Assembly: GCA_041477655.1 (NCBI GenBank)
Contig: JBGOUP010000014.1
Location: 1-23,238, forward strand
DNA length: 23,238 nucleotides
Reading direction: 5' to 3'
DNA from: JBGOUP01 sp041477655
GTDB lineage: Bacteria; Patescibacteriota; UBA1384; 2-12-FULL-50-11
A model generated the notes under the pieces. It had not been told where the DNA came from. It worked only from the letters and a program-made list of their open reading frames with translations, and ran no database searches. Shown piece by piece: positions 1 through 7,710 of the stretch. Each line of letters starts with the position of its first letter. Position 1 is the first letter of the stretch. Made by a program: the position numbers and the translations under genes.

Positions 1-1
1 G

Positions 2-148
2 AAGGTTAATCTGCTTGACTTGTCAATGATGTCTAACGCTTGGGGCAAGAACGTTAAGGACTTCGACTGGGTTAACTTAAACCCGCAATCCGATAACGAC
101 GTCAACTTGCTTGATGTTTCAATTTTCGCTAACCACTGGGAGGGGTAA
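2..148 (+). CDS. C-terminal end of a dockerin-type I domain protein (5' truncated)
   Basis: This reading frame is open from the window edge to a TAA at 146-148 and encodes the last 48 residues of a protein. Two copies of the dockerin signature are visible. The first is VNLLDLSMMSNAWGK, and the second is SDNDVNLLDVSIFANHW, which is preceded by an Asp/Asn-rich calcium-loop-like stretch. Dockerin type I domains are paired calcium-binding F-hand motifs that bind cohesin domains, and here they form the extreme C-terminus, the usual place. The next gene on the same strand encodes a membrane-anchored cohesin-like protein, which supports a dockerin-cohesin pair. The rest of the protein lies outside the window, so its catalytic or binding function is unknown. 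I am confident of the domain type and less so of binding specificity. Confidence 0.8.
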   Translation, partial: KVNLLDLSMMSNAWGKNVKDFDWVNLNPQSDNDVNLLDVSIFANHWEG

Positions 149-150
149 TG

Positions 151-298
151 AGTAACACAAACCCATTCTCAAGGGTCCGAGTCCATGCTCCCAGCGTGAG
201 CATGGCTCTCGTGCTCGAGCTGGCTCTCTTTCGACAAGCTCAAGAACCCTGCCCGCTCGCTCTGTGCAACGACCCATTTAGAACGGTTTTGTGTTACT
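151..298. repeat. ~148-bp imperfect inverted repeat (MITE/REP-like element)
   Basis: The segment starts with agtaacacaaa (151-161) and ends with its exact reverse complement (288-298). The match continues inward with a few mismatches: beyond the 11-bp core, cc-ttct and gggtc also pair. Inside are an 8-bp perfect hairpin (ccatgctc 183-190 with gagcatgg 198-205), a gctcgagc palindrome near 213-220, and the sequence ttcgacaagctcaa (230-243), a core I recall from REP-like repeats. No credible protein is encoded, and no clear target-site duplication was found next to the ends. It fills almost the whole 166-bp gap between the dockerin and cohesin genes (149-314). It could be a miniature mobile element or a structured intergenic RNA. 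No poly-T follows the outer arm, so it is not a standard intrinsic terminator. Confidence 0.5.
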
Positions 299-314
299 TT
301 GGGAGTAAGGGAAG

Positions 315-1745
315 ATGATAAGAAAATTAGCTCTGATTTTGGTTGGTATCCTGATCGTTTTTGCACTCTCGCCTTTACAGAGCGTAAATGCGGCGGGGAT
401 TTCCGCTAGCGGTGGTGGCAGTAACCCGGTTGGCAAAGCCTTTACCGTTAGGGTTGTTGCTTCCGGAGCGGAGTTTGACTCTCTGCAGGGAACTATCAGC
501 GTGTCAGGCCCAGTTAAAGTCAGCGGCTTTGCCGCTGGCGGGGCTACTTGGCTACCAGGCAAAGCGCCGGCCAATGGTGGTCAGTTTGTCGGTATCACCA
601 GCCCAACCAGTAGCTTGACTGTGGCCAGTATAACCTTGGTTGGCACTAAAGAAGGTAAGGGCTCGGTTTCGGTTAGCGGCGTCAGCTTGGCCCGTAACGG
701 CAGTTATGTCGGTTCGAACGGTGGCTCAACTGGCTTCACTATCGTCCGGGCGCCGACTCCGCCAGGACAGATTACGGTTAGTTCATCCACCCACCCAGAC
801 CCAAACCAGGAGTATGAGGCTACGACCGTGACGCTTTCCTGGACGCCCCCAGCCAACGGAGCAGATGGCTACGCTTATGTTTTCGACGATACCGCCGACA
901 CTAACCCTGCTTCAACGTCATTGGGCAAAGAGACGACCAAAACCTACGACAATGTTGCCGTCGGCATCCACTATTTTCACCTTAAGGCCCACAACGGCGA
1001 CGGCTGGGGTTCGCCGGTTCATTTTAAGGTCACCATTAAAGAGCCCGAAACCAAAATTGACGAAAGCTTGAGCGCACCGATCATTTCCAGCGTCACCAAA
1101 AACGGCAACGCCGTTAACGATATTGATAAAGGGACATTAGCTGGGATAACTATCAAGGGAAGTGGGGCGTTAAGCGACTATCTTATCGTTCTGTCGGTTG
1201 ACCCCAAAGACCGCCTGCCGGCCGAAGTGACGGCATCACTTATTATTCCCCCAGCTAGCCCAACCGACACTCCAACCGCGGATACCACCACTACCAAAAC
1301 TCCTACCGCCCCAACTTTTCCCTACACAGACTGGACCAAACCGATCAACATCACCCCGCTGGTCGCCATCCCCGACGCCCAAGGCAACTGGAACATTAAT
1401 TTGAGCCAGCCCTTGCCAGTCGGTTTTTATAAAATTACCGCCCAAAGCCAAAAGGACAAAACCCTAACACCGAAAAGTAACGAAGTAAAAATTGAGATCA
1501 GCGTTGCCAATGGCGGAACCGTTAGATTAATTAGTAACGACGATCTCAAAGGCAAAACTGGTTCAGACGGAATTATGGTTCTTGGCTGGAAATTTAGCCG
1601 ACCAAATTTTTATATTCTGATTGGGATTCTGATCGTGTTGCTGGCCACCGGAACTTGGGTAATAATTTATAGCATCCGTAAACGCCGCCGGACTCGGGGA
1701 GATACGAATAGAAAACCAGAATCGCCAACACCCAGACTCAATTAA
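315..1745 (+). CDS. Membrane-anchored cohesin-like domain protein with FN3-like domain
   Basis: A 476-aa surface protein. Residues 1-26 form a signal peptide (basic n-region, hydrophobic core, SVNA cleavage-like end). Residues ~27-143 look like a cohesin domain: VGKAFTVRVVASG, then LQGTISVSG, ending in a GKGSVSVSG-type strand. Residues ~145-243 are fibronectin-III-like (TVTLSWTPP; GIHYFHLKAHNGDGWG). A third Ig-like region follows, with a Thr/Pro-rich linker near 315-335. Residues ~433-455 are a transmembrane helix followed by a basic cytoplasmic tail (KRRRTR), so the protein should be anchored with the cohesin outside. Start: ATG 315 has GGGAG at 301-305 and gives a perfect signal peptide. 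The preceding gene ends in dockerin repeats, so this is a plausible anchoring partner. Calling cohesin rests on pattern similarity only. Confidence 0.75.
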   Translation: MIRKLALILVGILIVFALSPLQSVNAAGISASGGGSNPVGKAFTVRVVASGAEFDSLQGTISVSGPVKVSGFAAGGATWLPGKAPANGGQFVGITSPTSSLTVASITLVGTKEGKGSVSVSGVSLARNGSYVGSNGGSTGFTIVRAPTPPGQITVSSSTHPDPNQEYEATTVTLSWTPPANGADGYAYVFDDTADTNPASTSLGKETTKTYDNVAVGIHYFHLKAHNGDGWGSPVHFKVTIKEPETKIDESLSAPIISSVTKNGNAVNDIDKGTLAGITIKGSGALSDYLIVLSVDPKDRLPAEVTASLIIPPASPTDTPTADTTTTKTPTAPTFPYTDWTKPINITPLVAIPDAQGNWNINLSQPLPVGFYKITAQSQKDKTLTPKSNEVKIEISVANGGTVRLISNDDLKGKTGSDGIMVLGWKFSRPNFYILIGILIVLLATGTWVIIYSIRKRRRTRGDTNRKPESPTPRLN

Positions 1746-1826
1746 TAACCAGATCTCAAGGACGTGGTCTTATCACAACTGCCAAGCTACTTTTCAGCTT
1801 TGTCGAGTAATAATCACCTGCATAGG

Positions 1827-1862
1827 TTGATAGTTGACCAAACAGTTGCTATTTTGGCTTAG
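1827..1862 (+). promoter_or_regulatory. Candidate sigma-70-type promoter giving a leaderless transcript
   Basis: TTGATA at 1827-1832 is followed, after exactly 17 bases, by TATTTT at 1850-1855 (5/6 and 4/6 matches to consensus). The expected transcription start is near 1862, immediately before the ATG at 1863, and no Shine-Dalgarno sequence precedes that ATG. The 117-bp gap 1746-1862 is the first real intergenic space before the glycan genes, so a promoter is expected here. Otherwise the gap shows only a weak 5-bp hairpin near 1780-1800. The promoter itself is inference. Confidence 0.4.
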
Positions 1863-2807
1863 ATGAATGCACTAGTAACAGGCGGTGCCGGTTTTATCGG
1901 TAGCAATCTGGCCAGAGAATTGGTTAATAAGGGTTGGAATGTATCTGTGATTGATTCTCTCATCACCGGGTACAAAAAGAATTTATCTGACATCGCCGAT
2001 AGGATCACATTTCACAAGGGATCGGTCAACCAGCAAGCAATTTTAGAAAAGGCTATGAGGGGCGTAGATTATGTTTTCCATCTCGGGGCACTACCTTCTG
2101 TTCCACGTTCGATCGAAGATCCAAATTCCAGCCACGTCAATAATGTCGACGGGACATTTATGGTACTATTAGCCGCAAAAAATGCCGGAGTAAAAAAAGT
2201 GATTTACTCCGCTTCATCATCCGCCTACGGTGATTCTACGGAGCCAATTAAGCACGAAAAATTGCCAGCCATGCCGATATCACCGTACGGATTGATGAAA
2301 TATATTGGCGAGGAATATTGTAATAACTTCTCTTTAGTTTTTGGCTTGCCAACAGTCAGTCTGCGGTATTTCAATATCTTTGGCCCTTATCAGGATCCAA
2401 CATCAGCCTATGCCGCTGTAGTACCAAAATTTATAACTAGCGCCTTAAGAGGCCAGCCATTGGTGATTAATGGCGATGGTACAATCGTCAGAGATTTTAC
2501 TTACATTGACAACGTAGTCGAGGCTAACATCAATGCGGCATTGAGTGGTAAAGCCCAGGGTATTTACAATGTTGCCTGTGGTCGGACCACCAGCCTAAAC
2601 AAATTAGTTGAACATTTGGAAAAGATTTTTGACCAGAAATTAAAAGTCGCGCATGGCCCGGCTCGACCAGGAGACATCCAACGCTCGCAAGCAGCCATCG
2701 AAAAGGCTAAAAGAGATTTTGGTTATGAGCCAAAAGTGGGCTTTAGCCAGGGACTGGAGAAAACCTATAATTGGTATAAAAACAACTTGGATTATTTTAA
2801 GTCATAG
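1863..2807 (+). CDS. NAD-dependent nucleotide-sugar 4-epimerase (TviC/WbpP-like)
   Basis: A 314-aa extended short-chain dehydrogenase/reductase. The NAD-binding glycine motif TGGAGFIG is at residues 6-13. The serine-rich catalytic strand SASSSAYG is at 116-123 and the catalytic YxxxK at Y142-K146. RYFNIFGPYQDP and RDFTYIDNV further on are typical of UDP-glucose/UDP-GlcNAc 4-epimerases. Length is normal for the family. It is followed three bases later by a UDP-HexNAc 6-dehydrogenase, the same pairing as tviC/tviB (vipB/vipA) and wbpP/wbpO, so the likely role is interconverting UDP-GlcNAc and UDP-GalNAc (or their uronic acids) in the cytoplasm. It could instead act on UDP-glucose or UDP-glucuronate. 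The start is set by the fold, since the first strand begins at residue 2, and it has no Shine-Dalgarno site. Confidence 0.88.
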   Translation: MNALVTGGAGFIGSNLARELVNKGWNVSVIDSLITGYKKNLSDIADRITFHKGSVNQQAILEKAMRGVDYVFHLGALPSVPRSIEDPNSSHVNNVDGTFMVLLAAKNAGVKKVIYSASSSAYGDSTEPIKHEKLPAMPISPYGLMKYIGEEYCNNFSLVFGLPTVSLRYFNIFGPYQDPTSAYAAVVPKFITSALRGQPLVINGDGTIVRDFTYIDNVVEANINAALSGKAQGIYNVACGRTTSLNKLVEHLEKIFDQKLKVAHGPARPGDIQRSQAAIEKAKRDFGYEPKVGFSQGLEKTYNWYKNNLDYFKS

Positions 2808-2810
2808 AAA

Positions 2811-4106
2811 ATGGCCAAACATAAATCTATATTAGCAATTGTTGGGTTAGGCTACGTCGGTTTACCACTGGCTGTTGAGTTTGGTAAAAAAGGATATACG
2901 GTTATTGGCTACGATTATAATTCTGAGAAGGTTGAACAACTCAAGAACAATATTGAGAAGATGAACGAGGTCGATCCAACCGAGCTTAAAAAAGCTCATT
3001 TAGATTTGACTAGCAACCCAAAACGTCTCCGAGAAGCGGACATTATTATCGTAGCAGTGCCGACACCAGTTAACGACGTTAACATCCCTGATCTGTCGAT
3101 TCTCCACGCCGCCACCAAAACAGTCGGGCAAAATATGAAAAAGGGAGCTGTGGTAACTTTCGAATCAACTGTTTACCCGGGTGCCACCGAGGAAGAGTGT
3201 GTTCCCATTTTAGAACGAGAATCGGGCTTGAAATTGGGCGTTGATTTTACAGTTGGCTACTCACCAGAACGGGTTAATCCTGGCGACAAAGATCATACCA
3301 TTCCCAAAATCGTCAAAGTGGTCTCCGGTTCCGACAAAAAAACGCTCAAGACAATAACCGAGCTCTACGGCTCGATTGTTACAGCTGGTATTCACCAAGC
3401 GCCCAACATTAAAACAGCAGAAACTGCTAAAGTTATCGAGAACTGCCAAAGAGATTTGAATATCGCTCTAATTAACGAATTATCTTTAATTTGTAAGCGT
3501 TTGGGCATTAAAACTATGGATGTGGTTGACGCCGCAACGACCAAGTGGAACATTCATCGTTACACGCCAGGGCTGGTCGGCGGCCACTGTATCGGTGTTG
3601 ACCCATATTATTTGGTGCACAAGGCCAAACAATTAGGTCTTCATACCGAGGTCTTAACTGCTGGTCGGCGTTTAAACGACTCTATGCCTCTTCACGTGGC
3701 TCAATTAGTTATCGAAAGCTTGATTGAGGCCGATCGACCAATTAAAGGGGCCCGGGTGCTGGTGATGGGCCTAACCTTCAAGGAGAATGTCCGGGATACC
3801 CGCAACTCTAAAATCACTAAGACGATCGAAGAGCTCCAGCGTCTAAAGGTTAATGTCATCGGTTACGACCCATTGATTGAATTAGCTGACCTTCACGAAT
3901 ACCCAAAGATAGAATTTGTGAATGAGTTGCCAGCAGACCTAACGATCGACGCAGCAGTTTTGGCAGCCGGTCACAACGAATTTAATAGCTTTAACCCTGG
4001 CAATTTCCGTAAACTGTTTGACCCTGGCGTGCCAGTGATGGTAGACGTCAAGAACTTTTTTGGCCCCCAGATTGTTGGCGTCGACGGCATTTACCGTTCG
4101 CTCTAA
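2811..4106 (+). CDS. UDP-N-acetyl-hexosamine 6-dehydrogenase (TviB/WbpO-like)
   Basis: A 431-aa member of the UDP-glucose/GDP-mannose dehydrogenase family, which oxidises the C6 hydroxyl of a nucleotide sugar to a carboxylate with two NAD+. The NAD motif GLGYVG is at residues 12-17. The central domain carries AETAKVIENCQRD with K207 and N211. The catalytic segment GGHCIGVDPYYL has nucleophile C260 and D264, the same residue numbers as recalled for Streptococcus pyogenes UDP-glucose dehydrogenase (K204/N208/C260/D264). The C-terminal UDP-binding domain has LVMGLTFKENVRDTRNS. The wording around C260 and the adjacent 4-epimerase favour UDP-GlcNAc/UDP-GalNAc over UDP-glucose, giving UDP-HexNAcA. 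It lies in an operon, 3 bp after the epimerase and directly abutting the next gene, without a Shine-Dalgarno site. Confidence 0.9.
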   Translation: MAKHKSILAIVGLGYVGLPLAVEFGKKGYTVIGYDYNSEKVEQLKNNIEKMNEVDPTELKKAHLDLTSNPKRLREADIIIVAVPTPVNDVNIPDLSILHAATKTVGQNMKKGAVVTFESTVYPGATEEECVPILERESGLKLGVDFTVGYSPERVNPGDKDHTIPKIVKVVSGSDKKTLKTITELYGSIVTAGIHQAPNIKTAETAKVIENCQRDLNIALINELSLICKRLGIKTMDVVDAATTKWNIHRYTPGLVGGHCIGVDPYYLVHKAKQLGLHTEVLTAGRRLNDSMPLHVAQLVIESLIEADRPIKGARVLVMGLTFKENVRDTRNSKITKTIEELQRLKVNVIGYDPLIELADLHEYPKIEFVNELPADLTIDAAVLAAGHNEFNSFNPGNFRKLFDPGVPVMVDVKNFFGPQIVGVDGIYRSL

Positions 4107-5213
4107 ATGAAGATCCTTATCGTGGTTCCCTATTTCGAGGAACCACACCGTTGGATGATTTCCGGGCAAAGGACTGCCTATACGTTGGCCAAGAATCACC
4201 AAGTGGTCGTTCTAACGACCGGCATAAAAGCCAGTGTTACACAACCGCTATCAACGCTAAAAATTTATCGTCTTAAAGATATTTTCCTGCCCGACCCAGT
4301 TAACTATAGCATTATCCCCGGTCTATTTGGAGCCGTGAAACGAATCATCGAGACAGAAAAACCAGACGCATTCCTCATTAACAAGCATATGTTTTACAGC
4401 TCATTGGCTATCTGGCCGCTCAAGCGACTGGGCAAAAAGGTAATTGTCCAGACCGACACCTTCCCCGGCATCAATTGGTTTCCGAAAAGCCGACTGGTGG
4501 GGATTGTAATGTGGGTCTACGCCCGACTGATCGGCAATCCAATCATGAGAGCTGCCGATAAAGTCATCTTGCTCCATGAAGGTCTGATCGAAGATGCTCA
4601 AAAGTTAGGCCTCAACTACGAAGTTATTCATAACGGTATCGATCTTAAGGAGTTTGATGCGACACCGAGGCCAAAGGATCTAAAAAAGGGCAGGAGTGAG
4701 ATTTGGATTGGTTATGTCGGCCGGATGGAATCGGTCAAGGGCTGGTACGACTTAGCCACTGTCGCTACGATAATGGTCAAGAAGGACCCATGGCTTCACT
4801 TCTTTTTTATCGGCCCGACCCAAAACGCCCAGGAAAAAATCAAAGAATTTAGTCATCCTCAAATTCATTTTATTGGCTTACGCCATGACATTACCGGAAT
4901 CGATAAGCTACTAGACATTTTTGTTATGCCCTCGCACTCGGAAGGGTTATCAAACGCAATTATGGAGGCGATGGCCGCTCGGTGTGCTTGTCTAGTTTCA
5001 AACGTTGGCGGCAACCGTATTTTGATCAAAAACAGCGTTAACGGCCATCTTTTTGAGCCAGGCGACCTTAACGACCTGGAAAAAAGCTTAGAACAGTTGA
5101 TCAAAAACAAAACTAGGCGAATCAGGCTCGGCCAGGCGGCCCGGCAAACAATCGAAGAGAGCTACAGCCTATCCGACAATGTTGATCGCTTGGCTAAAGT
5201 TCTAGCCCAATAA
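4107..5213 (+). CDS. GT4-family glycosyltransferase
   Basis: A 368-aa GT-B fold glycosyltransferase. The N-terminal half opens with KILIVVPYFEEP and a donor/acceptor cleft region. The C-terminal half begins at about residue 195 with IWIGYVGRMESVKG, the usual entry into the donor-binding domain. The retaining-GT signature EGLSNAIMEAMA gives the E-x7-E pair at E279 and E287. It probably adds one sugar to the undecaprenyl-linked repeat unit on the cytoplasmic face. Sugar specificity cannot be read from the sequence. The ATG follows the TAA of the dehydrogenase gene with no gap, and the stop overlaps the next ATG (TAATG), so translation is probably coupled. Confidence 0.88.
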   Translation: MKILIVVPYFEEPHRWMISGQRTAYTLAKNHQVVVLTTGIKASVTQPLSTLKIYRLKDIFLPDPVNYSIIPGLFGAVKRIIETEKPDAFLINKHMFYSSLAIWPLKRLGKKVIVQTDTFPGINWFPKSRLVGIVMWVYARLIGNPIMRAADKVILLHEGLIEDAQKLGLNYEVIHNGIDLKEFDATPRPKDLKKGRSEIWIGYVGRMESVKGWYDLATVATIMVKKDPWLHFFFIGPTQNAQEKIKEFSHPQIHFIGLRHDITGIDKLLDIFVMPSHSEGLSNAIMEAMAARCACLVSNVGGNRILIKNSVNGHLFEPGDLNDLEKSLEQLIKNKTRRIRLGQAARQTIEESYSLSDNVDRLAKVLAQ

Positions 5214-6547
5214 TGGTTACCACGTCCCCCAAACGGCCAGACACCGCCAAAACCTCCCGAGTACCTTTTGGTAGAAAATTGAGCGAGCGACTGCCATTGC
5301 GTTCGTCCTCTACAAGAATGAAACAGTTCCTGACTAACTTATCGTGGTCGTTTTTAGGTGGCGGCATCGCCTCCGGAGTGATGTTAGTACTCAGCATTTC
5401 CGTTGGACGGCTACTCGGTCCGATCGGCTACGGACGTTATAGTCTGATTTTGGCCATCTCCCAGCTTATTATTGTGCCGATTGTCTTTGGGCTGGATGTC
5501 ATCGGCGCTCGGTCGGTCGCCATGGCCAAATCAAAGCAAGAAAAGGCGGTTGTTATCTCGGCTACCTTGGCCCTGGTCGGTATCATTGCCGCTCCCCTAG
5601 TGGTAGTAGCTTTGATTGGCGGCAAGACGTTAGGCCAGTACTTCCACCTCGATGACCAAGTTTTTAACTTGGCCCTTTTTCTCGCCGTGGCTCTCGGTTT
5701 CAAAGCGATCGTTGATGCGCTGATTAGGGGTTTGGGCTATTTTCGCTGGCAGTTTGCCGTTCGTTTAGTTGAAGTCGCCGTGGCCGTTAGTTTGTTTTGG
5801 TACCTCTTTTTCGGCACGCATAGTGCTTCAGCGGCCAGCTACGTTATTGTCTTGGGTTCTTCTAGCCTGGTGGTCATTGGGCTCAATCTATTTCGCTTAA
5901 AAGCATTTTTGACTGCCTTTACGATCAACGTCGTCAAACGAGAGTTGGCCTACGGCAAGATGATTTTTTTAGCTAGCGTCTTAGGTAGTCTCTTTAACTC
6001 GCTGGATAAATTGATTATCGCTCGCTACTTGGGAGTAACAGAGCTGGGTATTTACGGCGCTTACTACACCGCTTCAACCAATTTTATCGCTCAGCTGGTT
6101 GGCATGTTCATCAACGTTTTCTTCCCCACCATCTCCCAAATTGATGACAAGGAGGGCATTACTACCAGATTCAATCGACTGGCCGTAATGAGCTTGCTAC
6201 CAGGAGCGGTCATCTTCTCGCTCTTTATTTGGCTGATTCTCAGTCTCTTTGGCCATCAATACCCCACCTACTCGGGTTATATTATCGGCTTTGGAGTACT
6301 GGCGATCCTACAAGTCATTCTGACTATTTACAGCTTTATCATCACAGCCGTCTCCCAAAAACTCTTTCAGAAGTACCTACTAGCCTTTAATCTAGTGAAT
6401 GCTGGTCACGTCCTCTTTTACATTGCGGTAGCCTGGCTTGGTCATATCTCCATTGCCGTCATTCTGGCCGGGGTTATAGCTAATACCCTGATCATGATCG
6501 TTGTTCAGCGAAGGTTACTGGCCAGCTACTTTGCCAAACAGCCTTGA
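5213..6547 (+). CDS. Polysaccharide flippase (Wzx/RfbX-like, MATE/MVF superfamily)
   Basis: A 444-aa polytopic membrane protein with about 12-14 hydrophobic helices. The first is SWSFLGGGIASGVMLVLSISVGRLLGP, a classic O-antigen/polysaccharide flippase opening, with SLDKLIIARYLGVTELGIYGAYYT in the middle. It should move lipid-linked oligosaccharide across the membrane. No Wzy-type polymerase was recognised in the window. The start is uncertain. ATG 5213 overlaps the previous stop (TAATG) but adds a Pro/Arg-rich 35-residue leader that flippases normally lack. ATG 5318 (MKQFLTNLSW) gives the standard N-terminus but has no Shine-Dalgarno site. The larger ORF is reported. The gene is locally GC-rich (34 of 60 bases at 5461-5520 counted by hand). 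Confidence 0.88.
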   Translation: MVTTSPKRPDTAKTSRVPFGRKLSERLPLRSSSTRMKQFLTNLSWSFLGGGIASGVMLVLSISVGRLLGPIGYGRYSLILAISQLIIVPIVFGLDVIGARSVAMAKSKQEKAVVISATLALVGIIAAPLVVVALIGGKTLGQYFHLDDQVFNLALFLAVALGFKAIVDALIRGLGYFRWQFAVRLVEVAVAVSLFWYLFFGTHSASAASYVIVLGSSSLVVIGLNLFRLKAFLTAFTINVVKRELAYGKMIFLASVLGSLFNSLDKLIIARYLGVTELGIYGAYYTASTNFIAQLVGMFINVFFPTISQIDDKEGITTRFNRLAVMSLLPGAVIFSLFIWLILSLFGHQYPTYSGYIIGFGVLAILQVILTIYSFIITAVSQKLFQKYLLAFNLVNAGHVLFYIAVAWLGHISIAVILAGVIANTLIMIVVQRRLLASYFAKQP

Positions 6548-6618
6548 TTTTTAAGAGGAAATTGATTAAACTAGCCCCACGTTCGTTGCACCTACCACTA
6601 CAATAAAAGGGGGCTAAT

Positions 6619-7612
6619 GTGCCCGCAATTACCGCTAAGTTATCGACCCTGGTTCTGCCGAACGGTCGCCACCAAGCGACCCTTTGCGATTTGGAACTCT
6701 TTACTGGTGCCCGTCGACCAGTTGGCCAGGCGATCCCTGGCTACAACCAAGAAGCCTGCCAGTATATGGCCCATCGAACGACTGGACGTTTATCCAGCCG
6801 CCTTCGGCTGGGGGTGGATATTTTTGTTCTGCTAGACCAGGAAACCTTAGCAAGACTACTGGTACCAGCAGCCGACTGCCCCAATCCTGAGGCGGCGATG
6901 AGCCATCTCAGAGAGAAGCATCAGATTGATCGGGCCAAGCGCGGTATCCTTGGTTTCATGCGCAACCTGGCAGCGCCAGAGCTCCATCACGGTATGGAAT
7001 GCCTGGGCGGCTCGGTTGAGGAGATTCTACCTAAGTGTCAACGAGACTATTCTCAAAGCCGCCGCTCGGGAGTTGGTCGAGCTGTCGTTCTATCAACTCA
7101 ATTCCACTCGTAGAAGGCGGCCAGTTGGCTACCAACTTAAGGACGGGTTGTCTCCCTTTCAGGAGGCGATCGACATCGAAATGGCTAAGGAATGGGAACG
7201 TAAAGGCTTGGTCTTTCGGCCTGGAGAGAGTCTGATCGAGGTTTCGTTGGTCGACAATCTCCATCTCGATCGGGTCGATGACCAGGCCCGGACCGTCAGC
7301 GTCTGGCCTGAGCACGGTGTGGTTAACGTCGGTATCGTCGTTCAACTCAAGTTACCCGATTTAGAGCTCTGCATCGACGATGGTGAGGCGATCGAGGACG
7401 CAAATGGCCAATTAGTCCGTTTCCTGAAGCGCCGACCGGTAGTTTTGATCGAGCGGGAGAAGGACCTGTTGTTGGTCTATCTGTCACGTGACTGTGGTGG
7501 TCGGGGAGTGGACGAGTATATTGCCTGTGTCCCCATCACCAACCAACCGGCTCGTCTGGCGTTGCTTGGTCCCCCCATCCAAACGGCCGTCCGTTTACTC
7601 GAAATGATCTGA
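6619..7612 (+). pseudogene. Unrecognised conserved-looking gene split by a frameshift
   Basis: Two overlapping frames read as one protein. Frame 1 runs from a GTG at 6619, preceded by AAGGGGG at 6607-6613, and gives plausible protein up to about 7030 (GSVEEIL). After that it becomes Arg/Ser-rich junk and stops at 7113. Frame 2 becomes protein-like from about 7031 (LSVNETILKAAARELVEL) and runs to TGA 7610-7612, with no good start of its own; the first candidates in that frame are TTG codons. Skipping one base in ctaccta (7027-7033) would fuse them into a protein of about 330 aa. I do not recognise the family. It shows no membrane segment or signal peptide and looks soluble, with charged strands near its C-terminus. 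It is GC-rich (35 of 60 bases at 7381-7440 counted by hand) and ends at a terminator. This may be a true pseudogene, a sequencing error or, less likely, two genes. Confidence 0.5.
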
Positions 7613-7618
7613 CTTACA

Positions 7619-7650
7619 CGGGGCGCTTTCCAGCGCCCCGGCTTTTAATT
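7619..7650 (+). terminator. Intrinsic terminator after the frameshifted gene
   Basis: A perfect 9-bp GC-rich stem (cggggcgct 7619-7627 with agcgccccg 7632-7640) has the tetraloop ttcc and is followed by gcttttaattt. It begins 6 bases after the TGA at 7610-7612 and separates the flippase side of the operon from the sugar-activation module. Confidence 0.7.
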
Positions 7651-7664
7651 TACATGCCTTTCCC

Positions 7665-7700
7665 TTCCAAGGTAGACCAGACTCGGGTATATTCTCATCA
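7665..7700 (+). promoter_or_regulatory. Candidate promoter for the sugar-activation module
   Basis: A good -10 box, TATATT (7688-7693), lies 17 bases downstream of a poor -35, TTCCAA (7665-7670, 3/6). The predicted start is near 7700, about 11 bases before the ATG at 7711. Its position directly after a terminator makes a promoter likely here, but the -35 match is weak. Confidence 0.35.
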
Positions 7701-7710
7701 GAAGACAATA

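Noticed and set aside
3261..3449. Antisense ORFs inside the dehydrogenase, AsnB and glycosyltransferase genes
   Set aside because: These are shadows of strongly supported genes, without family motifs or ribosome sites.
5964..5970. T7 tract in the flippase gene and similar T7/T8 runs elsewhere as phase-variation sites
   Set aside because: A/T runs of 7-8 occur many times in this window and are expected by chance; only the G8 run stands out.
6562..6604. Promoter before the frameshifted gene (TTGATT / TACAAT)
   Set aside because: The spacing is about 31 bases, and the alternative TTGCAC is only a few bases from the -10, so neither is a credible promoter.
6926..7030. Separate second gene starting at a TTG near 6926
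   Set aside because: The first ~35 residues are shadow translation of the upstream frame, so a frameshifted single gene explains both halves better.
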